DNA from: Bacteroidales bacterium
GTDB lineage: Bacteria > Bacteroidota > Bacteroidia > Bacteroidales > UBA932
Length of the DNA: 64,000 nucleotides
Assembly: GCA_017471045.1 (NCBI GenBank)
Contig: JAFUWZ010000026.1
Span: 20,257-84,256, forward strand
Reading direction: 5' to 3'
Positions 17,742-26,431 of this stretch are shown in pieces (within the stretch, counting starts at the first letter, position 1; each line of letters starts with the position of its first letter). The notes below the pieces were generated by a model. That model was not told where the DNA came from. It saw only the letters and a program-made list of their open reading frames with translations, and did not search any database. Made by a program: the position numbers and the translations under genes.

Positions 17742-17819
17742 GAGGGTATAGCTCAGTTGGTTTAGAGCGCTTGCTTGACAGGCAAGAGGTCTTCAGTTCA
17801 AATCTGAATATCCTCACCA
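17742..17819 (+). tRNA. tRNA-Val (anticodon GAC)
   Basis: The cloverleaf was read by eye. The acceptor GAGGGTA pairs with TATCCTC with one G-U. The D arm is GCTC/GAGC. The anticodon stem CTTGC/GCAAG has loop TTGACAG, giving anticodon GAC. The T arm TTCAG/CTGAA has loop TTCAAAT. Discriminator A is followed by an encoded CCA at 17817-17819. Confidence 0.95.
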
Positions 17820-18415
17820 CAGATTCCAAGGCACTTGCAGCGATGCAGGTGTCTTTTTTTGGATGTAAAAAATATTTTGTTGACAAATGCTGCTGATGCG
17901 ATAGATTTCTTGTTTTCCGCACTCTTCAGCCTTTTTGAACGAAACGGCCCCATCGCGCATTGAGAGGCTGATTCGGACTTCAATTCGGGTGTCCTGCGAC
18001 AAATCGCAACCTTCGTGGTATGTTTGAATGGTGCCGTGTCCATAAAGTCTTTCGACGGCGGGCTGCGATCAAACTGTGCTGGCATCCCTTGAAGGCCCGC
18101 CATTGGACAAACGAACAGGAGTTCGGTGAAGCCCTGTTTGTCGCGCAGGTCTGAAACAAAGTCAAGGACCGGCGCCGCGAAAAAGCATTGTACGGCCTAT
18201 AGTGGCGCCGGACACCCCTGCAAAAACAGACCTGCGCCAGAGAGAGGTGGGACTTGCGCCTGTAGGCACTTTCCGAAAACGCCGGTCATCGTCACTCCGG
18301 CTGAAATGCTGGAGATCCTTAAACAGAAGGAGCCTTAAGCTTCGAGGAGATGATGGCTAGACAGAGGTTGTGAGGCGTGGTGCGCTGATTATCAATCGTT
18401 TATATTTCGCGGGCC
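17820..18415. other. Gene-poor stretch after tRNA-Val
   Basis: About 600 bases with no frame I can assign. Several short frames of 60-100 codons exist on both strands but none has a recognisable motif or start context. The stretch is less GC-rich than its surroundings and contains T-rich runs just after the tRNA. It may be the scar of an element once inserted at the tRNA 3' end, but I see no direct repeat that proves it. Confidence 0.4.
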
Positions 18416-19057
18416 TCAGTTTTCCTGTCCGGCAATGACGTATTCGGCTGCGGCGCAGAGGTCGCGGTAGAAGTCTTCGCCGTAAAGCTCGGTGAGGGGT
18501 TCGCGAAGGAACTGATAGACCCGGATGCCTTCGCGCCGCCCTTTTTCGAAGGCATCCTGGCAGATGTTCCAGCGGTGGAGGTTGAAGGCCAGGCCGCCGC
18601 CGGTCAGTTTCGTGATCCGGATGGGGTAGAGCCGGCAGGACTGGGGCTTGCGGAAGGAGCATTTCCCGGCGAAGAAGCATTTCTCAATGGCGCAGAGGCA
18701 GTTGCCGCGTCCTCCGGCTTCGGCAGAGCTTTCCGGCCCCGCGCCTCCTTCGTAATGCGTGTAGGCGCAATCCCGTACGGACGAAGTCACGGGCGTGACG
18801 AGATCTCCTTCGATGTCGATCTCGAAAAAGCCCTTTTCGTCCACTGCCGCCCGGCCCTCGGGCCGCATCAGTGGCGCAAAGGCACTGTAGTCCCGCTCCA
18901 GTAGCGGCAGTTCATATTCCTCCAGCGGCGCGCCGCAATCGCCTTCGATGCAGCAGACGCCGCGGCACTTTTCATAATCGCACGCGAAGAATTCGAGGAT
19001 CACCTCCTCGGAGATCAGGATATCGCCGATCTGGACAATGGTACCGAATGCGCTCAT
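18416..19057 (-). CDS. DUF3109 family cysteine-rich protein
   Basis: A 213-residue protein of the DUF3109 family, function unknown. It is rich in cysteines arranged like a metal-cluster protein: FFACDYEKCRGVCCIEGDCGAPL near residue 25, then CAYTHYE, NCLCAIEKCFFAGKCSFRKPQSCRLYPIRI near residue 135 in two halves, and NICQDAFEKGR. The ATG at 19057 overlaps the stop of the upstream peptidase gene by 4 bases (ATGA), so the two are translationally coupled. A longer frame to 19108 exists but would overlap the peptidase further and lacks homology-like sequence. Confidence 0.88.
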   Translation of the reverse strand: MSAFGTIVQIGDILISEEVILEFFACDYEKCRGVCCIEGDCGAPLEEYELPLLERDYSAFAPLMRPEGRAAVDEKGFFEIDIEGDLVTPVTSSVRDCAYTHYEGGAGPESSAEAGGRGNCLCAIEKCFFAGKCSFRKPQSCRLYPIRITKLTGGGLAFNLHRWNICQDAFEKGRREGIRVYQFLREPLTELYGEDFYRDLCAAAEYVIAGQEN

Positions 19058-21624
19058 TTCGTCACGACATATTCCACTTTTCCGCTGCCCGCCAGGTCGG
19101 CGAGGCACTCTTCGACCGCCGCGGCCTTCAGGCCGGGAATCAGGGTCTTGTATTTGGAACTCAAGTCCTTGCCGTAGGAATAACGGGCGATGATGGCCTC
19201 CTGGATAGCATCCGGCCGCCCCATTTCATAGGTCGCCTGCTTCAGGAGCAGGTCCTTGTAGATCTTGAGTTCGGAGGCGGAGACCTTCTGCTTCAGCGCT
19301 TCTTCCAGGGCGCTGCGTATGATCCCGACCGCCACCGCAGGGTCCGCCGGTTCGACGCCGGAAGGCAGGCCGTCCGTCGCGGCGGGCCGGCAGGAAAGCA
19401 GCAGGTTCCAGCGCTCCCGGGGGTAGATTTCCATTCCGCTCTCCAGGGAGGACCAGTAGCCGCAACCGGCCAGTGCGACGCTCATGCGTTTCTGGAGGAT
19501 CAGTTCTGCAATCCGGAACGCATAATAGCGCTCAGCCGTCACGGGCAGCATGGAAGTCAGGGAGAAATGCACGCTCGCATCTTCTGCATGCGCTCCCTCG
19601 TCCGTCAGGGATACCCATCCGGAGCGCAAAGAATACTGGGCCTGGGGACGCTGTGAGAGACCCTTGCTGGTCTTGAATCCGTCCAGATACTTGCAGAGGA
19701 CCTTCTGCGCCGTCAGCGGATCGAGGTCTCCGACGAGCGAGATGATCCCGTCATCCGCTTTGGCGAATTGACGGGCGAAGTAACTCTCGGCCCGTCTGGG
19801 CAAGTCATCGCTGAGATTGTCCGAGTATTTATAAGGAGTATAAAGGTAGTCGGGCCGCAGGGCCAGGTCGGTCGTCGCCAGGATGCCTGGCGTCATCATG
19901 CGCTCCCGCTCCAGGCGCAGTTTCTCGCTCCGCAGGTAATAATCATACTCTTCCGCGTTGAACGTCCGGTCCTTGGTCAGCGAGAGGACGGAGGCCAGCA
20001 GCAACGGCAGTTTGCCGGTCGGTGCCGTGCCGGTCAGGACCATGTCGGCCACGTTGACATTGCGTTCCATCGTGATGCCGTTGGCTTTCAGCATCTGGTT
20101 GAAGTCGGTGCAGCTCTTGCCGGCGACATCGTAGAATCCGAGGATATCGGACACGAAGGCCCCTTCGCCTTTTTTCAGTCCCGGGACTGAGGAGAATCCG
20201 CCCCGGAAAAGGAAAGCGTACTGGAACTGCCCGGCCGTCTCGGCTTTCTTGTAGATTACCTTCATCCCGTTGGAAAAGTGCCAGATCACGCCGCCCGTCA
20301 CCGGTTCGGTGGCTTCCAGCTTCATTTTGATCCGGCCTGAGGGGCCGGAGAGCGCCAGTGTATCACTGAAATGGGGACGGTAATAGACCCGCTGCTGGGG
20401 CCGTGACCAGGCGGAAGCATACAGCGCATCGATTTCCTCGGGCTGGAAAGGGACCCCAGGTGCATCGACCGTCAGGGTCAGGTTCTCCTCTTTGTCCAGC
20501 AGCGCTGAGACGAATTGGTTGAAGATTTCCGTCGCCGTACCGATCGGGAGCTGACGCTTGCCGAGATAGTCCCGGGCCGCCGTGGCCGGAGCCAAGTCCG
20601 TGCCGTACAGGTAAGCCGCTGCACATTTGTCCAGGTATTCGGCATTCGACGTCGTGGCGCTGAATGCGGTCTTGTTGAGCCGGGCGAGATACTGGTCGCG
20701 GGCGTCTTGCAGTTCCGCCTCGGAGATGCCGGCCGTTTCGAGATTGGCAAAGACATCCGCCAGCGTCTCGATGGCTCCCTCGACGTCCTCCCGGCCGACA
20801 AACACCTGCGCCGTCCAGGCCTCGTCTCCGGGGCCGTCGGAGGCTTTCTTGCGCGCAAGGACCAGGTCTCCCAGGGGTATGTCAGCCGTCCGGAAAGCGT
20901 GCCGGATGCGTTCGCCGACGATCAGGTCCAGCTCCGCAAACATCATGTCGGATACGATCGTCTGCACCGTATTCAGATGCTTGGCGGCCGTGCGCGGTGT
21001 CGCAAAACGGGCCGTAACGGATGAGACCCGCTGGAAATGGTTGGTCGTAGTGATGATCTCCGATCCGGGCTGCGGTTCCCAGATATAGGCCGGGGTAACG
21101 GGTGCCGGTTCGCGTTTGGACACCATCAGGGAGAAGACGCTCATCTTGCCCTGGATCGCCGAGGCGTCAATATCGCCGCTGATGATGATCGCCTGCTCGG
21201 TCGGGCAGAGTTCACTCAGGTCGAAAAGCATCATCAAGGTCGTGTCTGAGGACGCGACATCCGAAGTGGGCACGTCCTCGAAGCGGTACATCGTGTAATC
21301 CTCGCCCCGCTTGACATAGCCGCAGCTTTTGTATCCCACGCCCCTGGTGGCCAGGAACTGATAGGGTTTCTGGCCGTCGAAATGATTCAGCGACAGCAGT
21401 TCCCCGCGGAATTTCGTCTCCTCCGGGACGCCTTTCTGCACAAGCGCATAATCGGCGTAGCCATAAGCCGCCTTGTTGGTCACGAGATAATAGGTAATGC
21501 CATTGGGGAACTCTCCCACCTTGATCTCCGGCGCACGGCTGAGTCCAGTCAGTCCCTGGGCTTGGGAAGACAGGGGCAAAACCAGCAGCAGGGCCGCCAG
21601 GAGGCATATTTTCGAGCTTTTCAT
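19054..21624 (-). CDS. Secreted M16 peptidase homologue, probably inactive
   Basis: An 856-residue protein with a signal peptide (MKSSKICLLAALLLVLPLSSQ, cut near QAQG). Overall layout is of M16 (pitrilysin/PqqL) peptidases: repeated alpha/beta domains, NGITYYLVTNK near the start and NGMKVIYKKAETAGQF starting the second half. The zinc motif HxxEH expected in the first domain is not there; the equivalent stretch reads GELLSLNHFDGQKPYQF. It is therefore likely a non-catalytic M16 homologue, perhaps periplasmic. The ATG at 21624 starts the signal peptide; the frame is open further upstream into the promoter. It is coupled to the DUF3109 gene. Confidence 0.8.
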   Translation of the reverse strand: MKSSKICLLAALLLVLPLSSQAQGLTGLSRAPEIKVGEFPNGITYYLVTNKAAYGYADYALVQKGVPEETKFRGELLSLNHFDGQKPYQFLATRGVGYKSCGYVKRGEDYTMYRFEDVPTSDVASSDTTLMMLFDLSELCPTEQAIIISGDIDASAIQGKMSVFSLMVSKREPAPVTPAYIWEPQPGSEIITTTNHFQRVSSVTARFATPRTAAKHLNTVQTIVSDMMFAELDLIVGERIRHAFRTADIPLGDLVLARKKASDGPGDEAWTAQVFVGREDVEGAIETLADVFANLETAGISEAELQDARDQYLARLNKTAFSATTSNAEYLDKCAAAYLYGTDLAPATAARDYLGKRQLPIGTATEIFNQFVSALLDKEENLTLTVDAPGVPFQPEEIDALYASAWSRPQQRVYYRPHFSDTLALSGPSGRIKMKLEATEPVTGGVIWHFSNGMKVIYKKAETAGQFQYAFLFRGGFSSVPGLKKGEGAFVSDILGFYDVAGKSCTDFNQMLKANGITMERNVNVADMVLTGTAPTGKLPLLLASVLSLTKDRTFNAEEYDYYLRSEKLRLERERMMTPGILATTDLALRPDYLYTPYKYSDNLSDDLPRRAESYFARQFAKADDGIISLVGDLDPLTAQKVLCKYLDGFKTSKGLSQRPQAQYSLRSGWVSLTDEGAHAEDASVHFSLTSMLPVTAERYYAFRIAELILQKRMSVALAGCGYWSSLESGMEIYPRERWNLLLSCRPAATDGLPSGVEPADPAVAVGIIRSALEEALKQKVSASELKIYKDLLLKQATYEMGRPDAIQEAIIARYSYGKDLSSKYKTLIPGLKAAAVEECLADLAGSGKVEYVVTK

Positions 21625-21645
21625 ATTCTTGGCATTTTTCTTGCA

Positions 21646-21673
21646 CAAAAGTACGACAATTTTACTATTTTTG
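21646..21673. promoter_or_regulatory. Divergent promoter pair (M16 homologue / TPR protein)
   Basis: On the minus strand TACTTTTG (21653-21646) lies 22 bases before the M16 start. On the plus strand TATTTTTG (21666-21673) lies 37 bases before the TPR start, with TTG at 21641-21643 as a possible -33 element. The two overlap back to back. Confidence 0.55.
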
Positions 21674-21710
21674 CATTCCACGGATGCATACTAACAAATT
21701 TTATACTATT

Positions 21711-22643
21711 ATGAAAAAGATCTTAGTCACTCTCGCTGCTGTCGTCCTTTCCGCCGGATTGCTTTCCGCCCAGGATCTGTCCCAGGCCACGGAGACAGCG
21801 AAGATGGCGAACGAGTCTCTCGTCGCCGGAAACAAAGCACTTGCCCTGACCGGATTCCAGGAGGCCCTCGCACAAGCCGCCGCCTGCGGTGCAGACGGTG
21901 AGGAGCTGGTTGCCACCTGCAAGGGCGTGATCCCCAACATCATGCTTTCGATTGCGAAGGATCTGATCAAGGAAAACAAGTATGACGAGGCGCTCACCCA
22001 GCTGGAAGCCGTGTCCGCCAAGGCGAAAGAATATGGCGTGGACGAAGCCGCCGAAGAGGCCACTACCCTTATCCCGCAGACCCTGCTGGTCAAGGGCGGC
22101 GAGCTGCTGAAAGCCAAAGATTTCGCCGGTGCTGCCGAAACGTGCCAGAAGGCGTTGGATCTCGATCCTGAAAACGGTGTCGTCGCCCTGCGTCTCGGCC
22201 AGGCCCTGTCGGGCACCGGTAAGGTGGAAGAGGCGATTGCCGCCTTCGAGACCGCTGCCAAGAACGGCCAGGAAGAGATGGCCAACAAGCAGATTGCCAA
22301 CATCTATCTGAAGAAGGCCGCCGCTTCCCTCAAGGGTGCCAAATACGCGGACGCCGTCGCCGCTGCGCTCAAGGTCAATGAGTACGGCGAGAACGCCCAG
22401 GCTTTCCTTGTCGCCGGTCAGGCTTCCCAGAAGCTGAATAAGAACGCCGACGCGATCAAGTACTTCGAGCAGTACCTCTCCGCCGCTCCGACCGCCAAGA
22501 ATGCCAATGCGATCGCCTTCACCGTCGCCGCCCTCTATCAGAAGGCCGGCAACAAGGCCAAGGCCGCAGAGTTCTACAAGAAGGTCGTCAGCGATCCCCA
22601 GCTCGGCGCACAGGCCAAGCAGCAGCTCGACGCCCTCAAGTAA
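21711..22643 (+). CDS. Secreted tetratricopeptide repeat protein
   Basis: A 310-residue periplasmic or surface protein with a signal peptide (MKKILVTLAAVVLSAGLLSAQ). The rest is alpha-helical, Ala/Lys-rich TPR repeats, for example FAGAAETCQKALDLDPENGV, ALRLGQALSGTGKVEEAIAAF and ADAIKYFEQYLSAAPTAKNA. No other domain is present; it is probably a protein-protein scaffold. Codon use is strongly biased to C/G third positions and to AAG/GCC, a sign of high expression. The ATG at 21711 was chosen because the signal peptide begins there; rlhA starts 2 bases after the stop. Confidence 0.85.
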   Translation: MKKILVTLAAVVLSAGLLSAQDLSQATETAKMANESLVAGNKALALTGFQEALAQAAACGADGEELVATCKGVIPNIMLSIAKDLIKENKYDEALTQLEAVSAKAKEYGVDEAAEEATTLIPQTLLVKGGELLKAKDFAGAAETCQKALDLDPENGVVALRLGQALSGTGKVEEAIAAFETAAKNGQEEMANKQIANIYLKKAAASLKGAKYADAVAAALKVNEYGENAQAFLVAGQASQKLNKNADAIKYFEQYLSAAPTAKNANAIAFTVAALYQKAGNKAKAAEFYKKVVSDPQLGAQAKQQLDALK

Positions 22644-22645
22644 GG

Positions 22646-24544
22646 ATGCGTTCGCTTGAACTGCTGGCTCCCGCCAGAAATCTCGATATCGGCATCGCAG
22701 CCATCGACTGCGGTGCCGATGCCGTATATATTGCGGGGCCGGGGTTCGGGGCGCGCCAGGCCGCCGGCAACAGCCTGGAAGACATTGCACGGCTCTGCGC
22801 CTACGCCCATCGGTTCGGGGCCCGTATCTTCCTGACGGTCAATACGATTGTCTACGACAACGAGTTGGAGGAAGTCCACGCCCTGATGCGCTCCTCCCAG
22901 GAGGCGGGTGTCGATGCTTTTATCGTGCAGGATCTGGCCCTGACCCGCTGGGACGACATCACCGTGCCGCTGCATGCTTCCACCCAGTGTGCCATCCGCA
23001 CGCCCGAAAAGGCCCGCTGGCTCGAGTCCCTCGGTTTTGGACGCCTGGTGTTGGAGCGGGAACTCTCGCTGGAGCAGCTCCGCTCCATCTCGGAGGCGGT
23101 TTCCTGCGAGATCGAGACCTTCGTACACGGGGCCCTGTGCGTCTGCTACAGCGGTCAGTGCTACCTCTCTGAGCAGATCGCCGGGCGCAGCGCGAACCGA
23201 GGCGCCTGCATCCAGGCCTGCCGCTCCCAGTATGACTTGGTGGACGGGGAGGGGAAGGTGCTGGTCCGTGACAAAGCGTTGCTTTCCCTGAAAGATCTCA
23301 AACTGCTGGAGCGCCTGCCGGAGCTGGCCGAGGCGGGCGTATGCTCCTTCAAGATTGAAGGCCGGCTCAAGAATATCTCATACGTGCGCAACGTGGTCCG
23401 GGAGTACTCGCTGGCCCTGGACCGCCTGGTCGCGGCCCATCCGGAACTGTACCGCCGCGCCTCTTTCGGCACGGTCACCCAGGGATTTACGTCCGCGCCG
23501 GACAAGACTTTCAACCGCGGCTACACCTCTCTCTATCTGGACGGGAAACGGGACCGCTGGTCCTCGATGGATACGCCCAAGTCCGTGGGTGAGCGGATCG
23601 GGACCGTCGCAGGTGTACGCAAGATCGATGCCCGCACGATGGAAGTCGTTGTCCGTCCCTTGCGCAAGGATTTGAAACTCAATAATGGCGACGGCTTCTC
23701 GATCCCGGGCAAAGGCGGTATCATCGGCTTCCGCGGCGATGTCTGTGAGGGGCTGACGATACGCTGCAAGCCTACCTCCGGCGTGGTGAAGGGAGCGGAA
23801 CTGTACCGCAACATCGACGCCGCCTTCGAGCGCGAACTGGAGCGACAGACCTGCAAGCGGGAATTGCGCGTGGACCTGGACGTACGCATCTCCGGACGTT
23901 TCAGCCTGGATTTCACCGCCCGGAGCGAAGACGGACGCGAAGTCTTTTCTCCTTTCAAGGCCGATCTGGATACGGCTGAGAATCGTGAACGGGCCGAGGC
24001 GATCATCCGGGAACAGTTGTCCAAGCGCAGCGGGGACTTCTTCTTCCGCGTCCGGTCGCTGGAGATTGCCACCCCTGGCGGCGCCCTGCCGCTGATGAGC
24101 GCCTCAACGCTCAACAGCATCCGGCGCCTGATCGCCTCCGACCTGGCGGCGCAGCCCTGCGGCCGCATCCCGATGTACCCGGGCCTCCCTGCTTCGGTGC
24201 CCGTTCATCCTGAGAGCGCTCCCTGTCATCCTGGGCGTAACGAAGATTCTCCCTTCCCCAAAGAAACCAACTACAAGGCCAACATCGCCAACCGGCCCGC
24301 CTCGGAACTGCTTCCCGGCGCCGATCCGGCCTACGAACTCGCCCATCCAGAAGGCGCCGAACTGATGCGCAGCCGCTATTGCATCAAGTACGAACTGGGT
24401 CTCTGCCCCAGCCGTCAGGGCGCCAAGCCCACCGGCCCGCTGTACCTTCTCAACAACGGCCGCCGCCTCGCTTTAGGCTTCGACTGCGCCCAATGTGAGA
24501 TGATAGTCGTGGCAGCCGATCAAGTGTTTGCCTGCCACGGCTAA
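22646..24544 (+). CDS. rlhA: U32 family protein, RlhA-like (23S rRNA C2501 hydroxylation)
   Basis: A 632-residue peptidase-U32/DUF3656 family protein. The N-terminal TIM-barrel half has LELLAPARNLDIGIAAIDCGADAVYIAG, FLTVNTIVYDNEL and VHGALCVCYSGQCYLSE with NRGACIQACRSQY, the conserved cysteine set. The C-terminal half (from about residue 300) is the DUF3656-like RNA-related part. E. coli RlhA makes 5-hydroxycytidine in 23S rRNA; this is the closest characterised relative I know, and the symbol is by analogy. Near residues 520-536 an in-frame REP-like sequence interrupts the family pattern. The stop overlaps the convergent aminopeptidase gene by 4 bases. Confidence 0.8.
   Translation: MRSLELLAPARNLDIGIAAIDCGADAVYIAGPGFGARQAAGNSLEDIARLCAYAHRFGARIFLTVNTIVYDNELEEVHALMRSSQEAGVDAFIVQDLALTRWDDITVPLHASTQCAIRTPEKARWLESLGFGRLVLERELSLEQLRSISEAVSCEIETFVHGALCVCYSGQCYLSEQIAGRSANRGACIQACRSQYDLVDGEGKVLVRDKALLSLKDLKLLERLPELAEAGVCSFKIEGRLKNISYVRNVVREYSLALDRLVAAHPELYRRASFGTVTQGFTSAPDKTFNRGYTSLYLDGKRDRWSSMDTPKSVGERIGTVAGVRKIDARTMEVVVRPLRKDLKLNNGDGFSIPGKGGIIGFRGDVCEGLTIRCKPTSGVVKGAELYRNIDAAFERELERQTCKRELRVDLDVRISGRFSLDFTARSEDGREVFSPFKADLDTAENRERAEAIIREQLSKRSGDFFFRVRSLEIATPGGALPLMSASTLNSIRRLIASDLAAQPCGRIPMYPGLPASVPVHPESAPCHPGRNEDSPFPKETNYKANIANRPASELLPGADPAYELAHPEGAELMRSRYCIKYELGLCPSRQGAKPTGPLYLLNNGRRLALGFDCAQCEMIVVAADQVFACHG
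24203..24251 (+). repeat. REP-like sequence inside rlhA
   Basis: TTCATCCTGAGAGCG is followed by TGTCATCCTGGGCGTAACGA at 24224-24243 and then AGATTCTC. This is the TCATCCTGAGCGxAGCGAAGxATCTC type of dispersed repeat seen in many genomes, here translated in frame as HPESAPCHPGRNEDSP. Confidence 0.6.
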
Positions 24545-26394
24545 ATGGCGGCGGTCTTGCCTCGCAGCCAGCGGGCGACGTCGGAGGGAAGATCCGGGGC
24601 CAGCGTGCGGTACACCCGCTCGTGATAATCGTTGAGCCAATCGATCTCTTCCTGGCTCAGCAGCTCCCGGACCAGCATTGAAGTCTCGAAGTGACAGAGG
24701 GTCAGGGGTTCGAAAGTAAGCCAGCGCCCGAAATCATTCCGGCCCGCTTCCACGCAGAGCAGCAGGTTTTCGTGCCGGACGCCGAATTGTCCCTCGCGGT
24801 AAAGGCCCGGTTCGTCGGAAGTGATCATCCCGGGCAGCAGGGGCTGGCGGTTGAAGTTCTGCCGGATGTCCTGCGGGCCTTCGTGAACGCCCAGATAGAA
24901 TCCCACGCCGTGGCCCGTTCCGTGCCCGAAATTGCGCTTGCAGCTCCACAGCGGATTGCGCGCCAGCGCGTCGATCTGGCAGCCGGCGGTCCCCTCCGGG
25001 AATACGGCCATCGCGAGGTCGATGTGTCCTTTCAGCACCAGGGTATAGTCTTCCCGCTCCAAGGCCGTGCAGGGCCCCAGGGGCACGGTACGTGTGATAT
25101 CCGTCGTGCCGCAGCGGTACTGGCCGCCCGAATCGCAGAGGTACAGGCCGCGGGCCTCCAGCTCGGGCGCATCTTTGGCCGGCGTGATGTAGTGCGGCAG
25201 CGCCGCCCCCGGCCCGTAGGCCGAAATGATCTCGAAACTGTCGCCCAGGTAGTCCGGCAAGGCGGCGCGCAAGGCACCCAGCTTGGTCGCGGCCGTGCGC
25301 TCCGTGATGACCTTGTCCGAAAGGACCATCCGCTCCAGCCAGTAGAGGAACATTTCCATCGCCACTCCGTCCTGGCGGTGTGCCCGGCGCATGCCTTCGA
25401 TTTCCACCGGGGTCTTGACGGCCTTGCGCAGCTGCACCGGAGAGGTCCCTTCGCACAGGCGCCCGCTCTCGGAAAGCAGCCCGTACAGGCTCCAGTTGAG
25501 GCTCGCCGGGTCCACGAAGAGGCGGTTGATGCTGCCGTCGGAGAGGGATTCGTGGAGCGAAAGCTGCACCTCGTCGTAGGGCAGGACCTGGATGCCCTCG
25601 TCCTCGAGCAGGGCGAAGGTGTCCAGCGTTGTGTCGTCGTCCCGCTCGTCGAAAGCGTCCTTGCGCACATACCAGCGCACGGCCTCTTCGGTCACCAGCA
25701 GGTAGGAGATCACCATCGGGTTGTAGTCGATGTCGGAAGCCCGCACGTTGAGCACCCAGGCGATCTCGTCGAGCGAAGTGAGCAGCACGGCGTCGCAGAG
25801 CTGTCCGGCAACGGTCTTCCGGAGCCAGGCAAGGCGCTCCGTGCGGGTCTCTCCGGTCAGCGTGGCCGGCACGGTCGAGACCGGGGTGCGCGGGATGGCG
25901 GGCCGGTCGGTCCAGAGCGCATCCAGCAGATCCGGCACATCGACGATGCGGAAGTAGTAGCCGTCGTCCGGGTCGCCCGTCCGTCCCGTGGCGGCGAAAG
26001 ACGCCTGTAGTTCCTGGATGGCGGCGACCTGTTGGCACAGCCCGTCCACGGCCACGATGACGCCGTCCTTGCGGGCGAACCGGTCCGCCAGCCAGTCGGG
26101 GATGGGGACTTGCTCCGGGACGCGCATTTTGTGCAGTTCCACGCCGGTCCCGTGCAGCTGCCGCTTCGCCTGGATGAAATAGCGCGTGTCGGTCCAGAGC
26201 CCGGCATGGTCGGCCGTGACGACCAGGTCCCCGGCCTCGCCGGTGAATCCGGACAGCCATTCGACCTGCTTCCACCGCGGAGCAAGGTATTCGCTCGCGT
26301 GCGGGTCCGAACCCGCAAGAATGACGGCATCCCAGCCCCGCTGCACCATCAGCGCGCGCAGGGCCTCGATCCGGCTGCTGTAGAGATTGTCCAT
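24541..26394 (-). CDS. Xaa-Pro aminopeptidase (aminopeptidase P family, M24)
   Basis: A 617-residue metallopeptidase with the three-domain APP architecture: two creatinase-N domains (about residues 1-300) and a C-terminal pita-bread domain. Metal-ligand regions are visible as LCDSGGQYRCGTTDITRT (two aspartates), GHGTGHGVGFYLGVHEGP (histidine) and the two glutamates in TSDEPGLYREGQFGVRHENLLL. It releases N-terminal residues before proline, in the cytoplasm. The start is the ATG at 26394 (MDNLYSSRIEAL); the longer upstream frame runs into the neighbour. TATCTTTG on the minus strand at 26422-26415 is a likely -7 element. Confidence 0.93.
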   Translation of the reverse strand: MDNLYSSRIEALRALMVQRGWDAVILAGSDPHASEYLAPRWKQVEWLSGFTGEAGDLVVTADHAGLWTDTRYFIQAKRQLHGTGVELHKMRVPEQVPIPDWLADRFARKDGVIVAVDGLCQQVAAIQELQASFAATGRTGDPDDGYYFRIVDVPDLLDALWTDRPAIPRTPVSTVPATLTGETRTERLAWLRKTVAGQLCDAVLLTSLDEIAWVLNVRASDIDYNPMVISYLLVTEEAVRWYVRKDAFDERDDDTTLDTFALLEDEGIQVLPYDEVQLSLHESLSDGSINRLFVDPASLNWSLYGLLSESGRLCEGTSPVQLRKAVKTPVEIEGMRRAHRQDGVAMEMFLYWLERMVLSDKVITERTAATKLGALRAALPDYLGDSFEIISAYGPGAALPHYITPAKDAPELEARGLYLCDSGGQYRCGTTDITRTVPLGPCTALEREDYTLVLKGHIDLAMAVFPEGTAGCQIDALARNPLWSCKRNFGHGTGHGVGFYLGVHEGPQDIRQNFNRQPLLPGMITSDEPGLYREGQFGVRHENLLLCVEAGRNDFGRWLTFEPLTLCHFETSMLVRELLSQEEIDWLNDYHERVYRTLAPDLPSDVARWLRGKTAAI

Positions 26395-26431
26395 ATCTGT
26401 CTTGCTTGCTGGACCAAAGATAGGAAAAACA

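Noticed and set aside
17798-18103. 101-codon minus-strand frame after tRNA-Val
   Set aside because: It covers part of the tRNA, has no recognisable motif, and neighbouring frames look equally coding-like; treated as non-coding.
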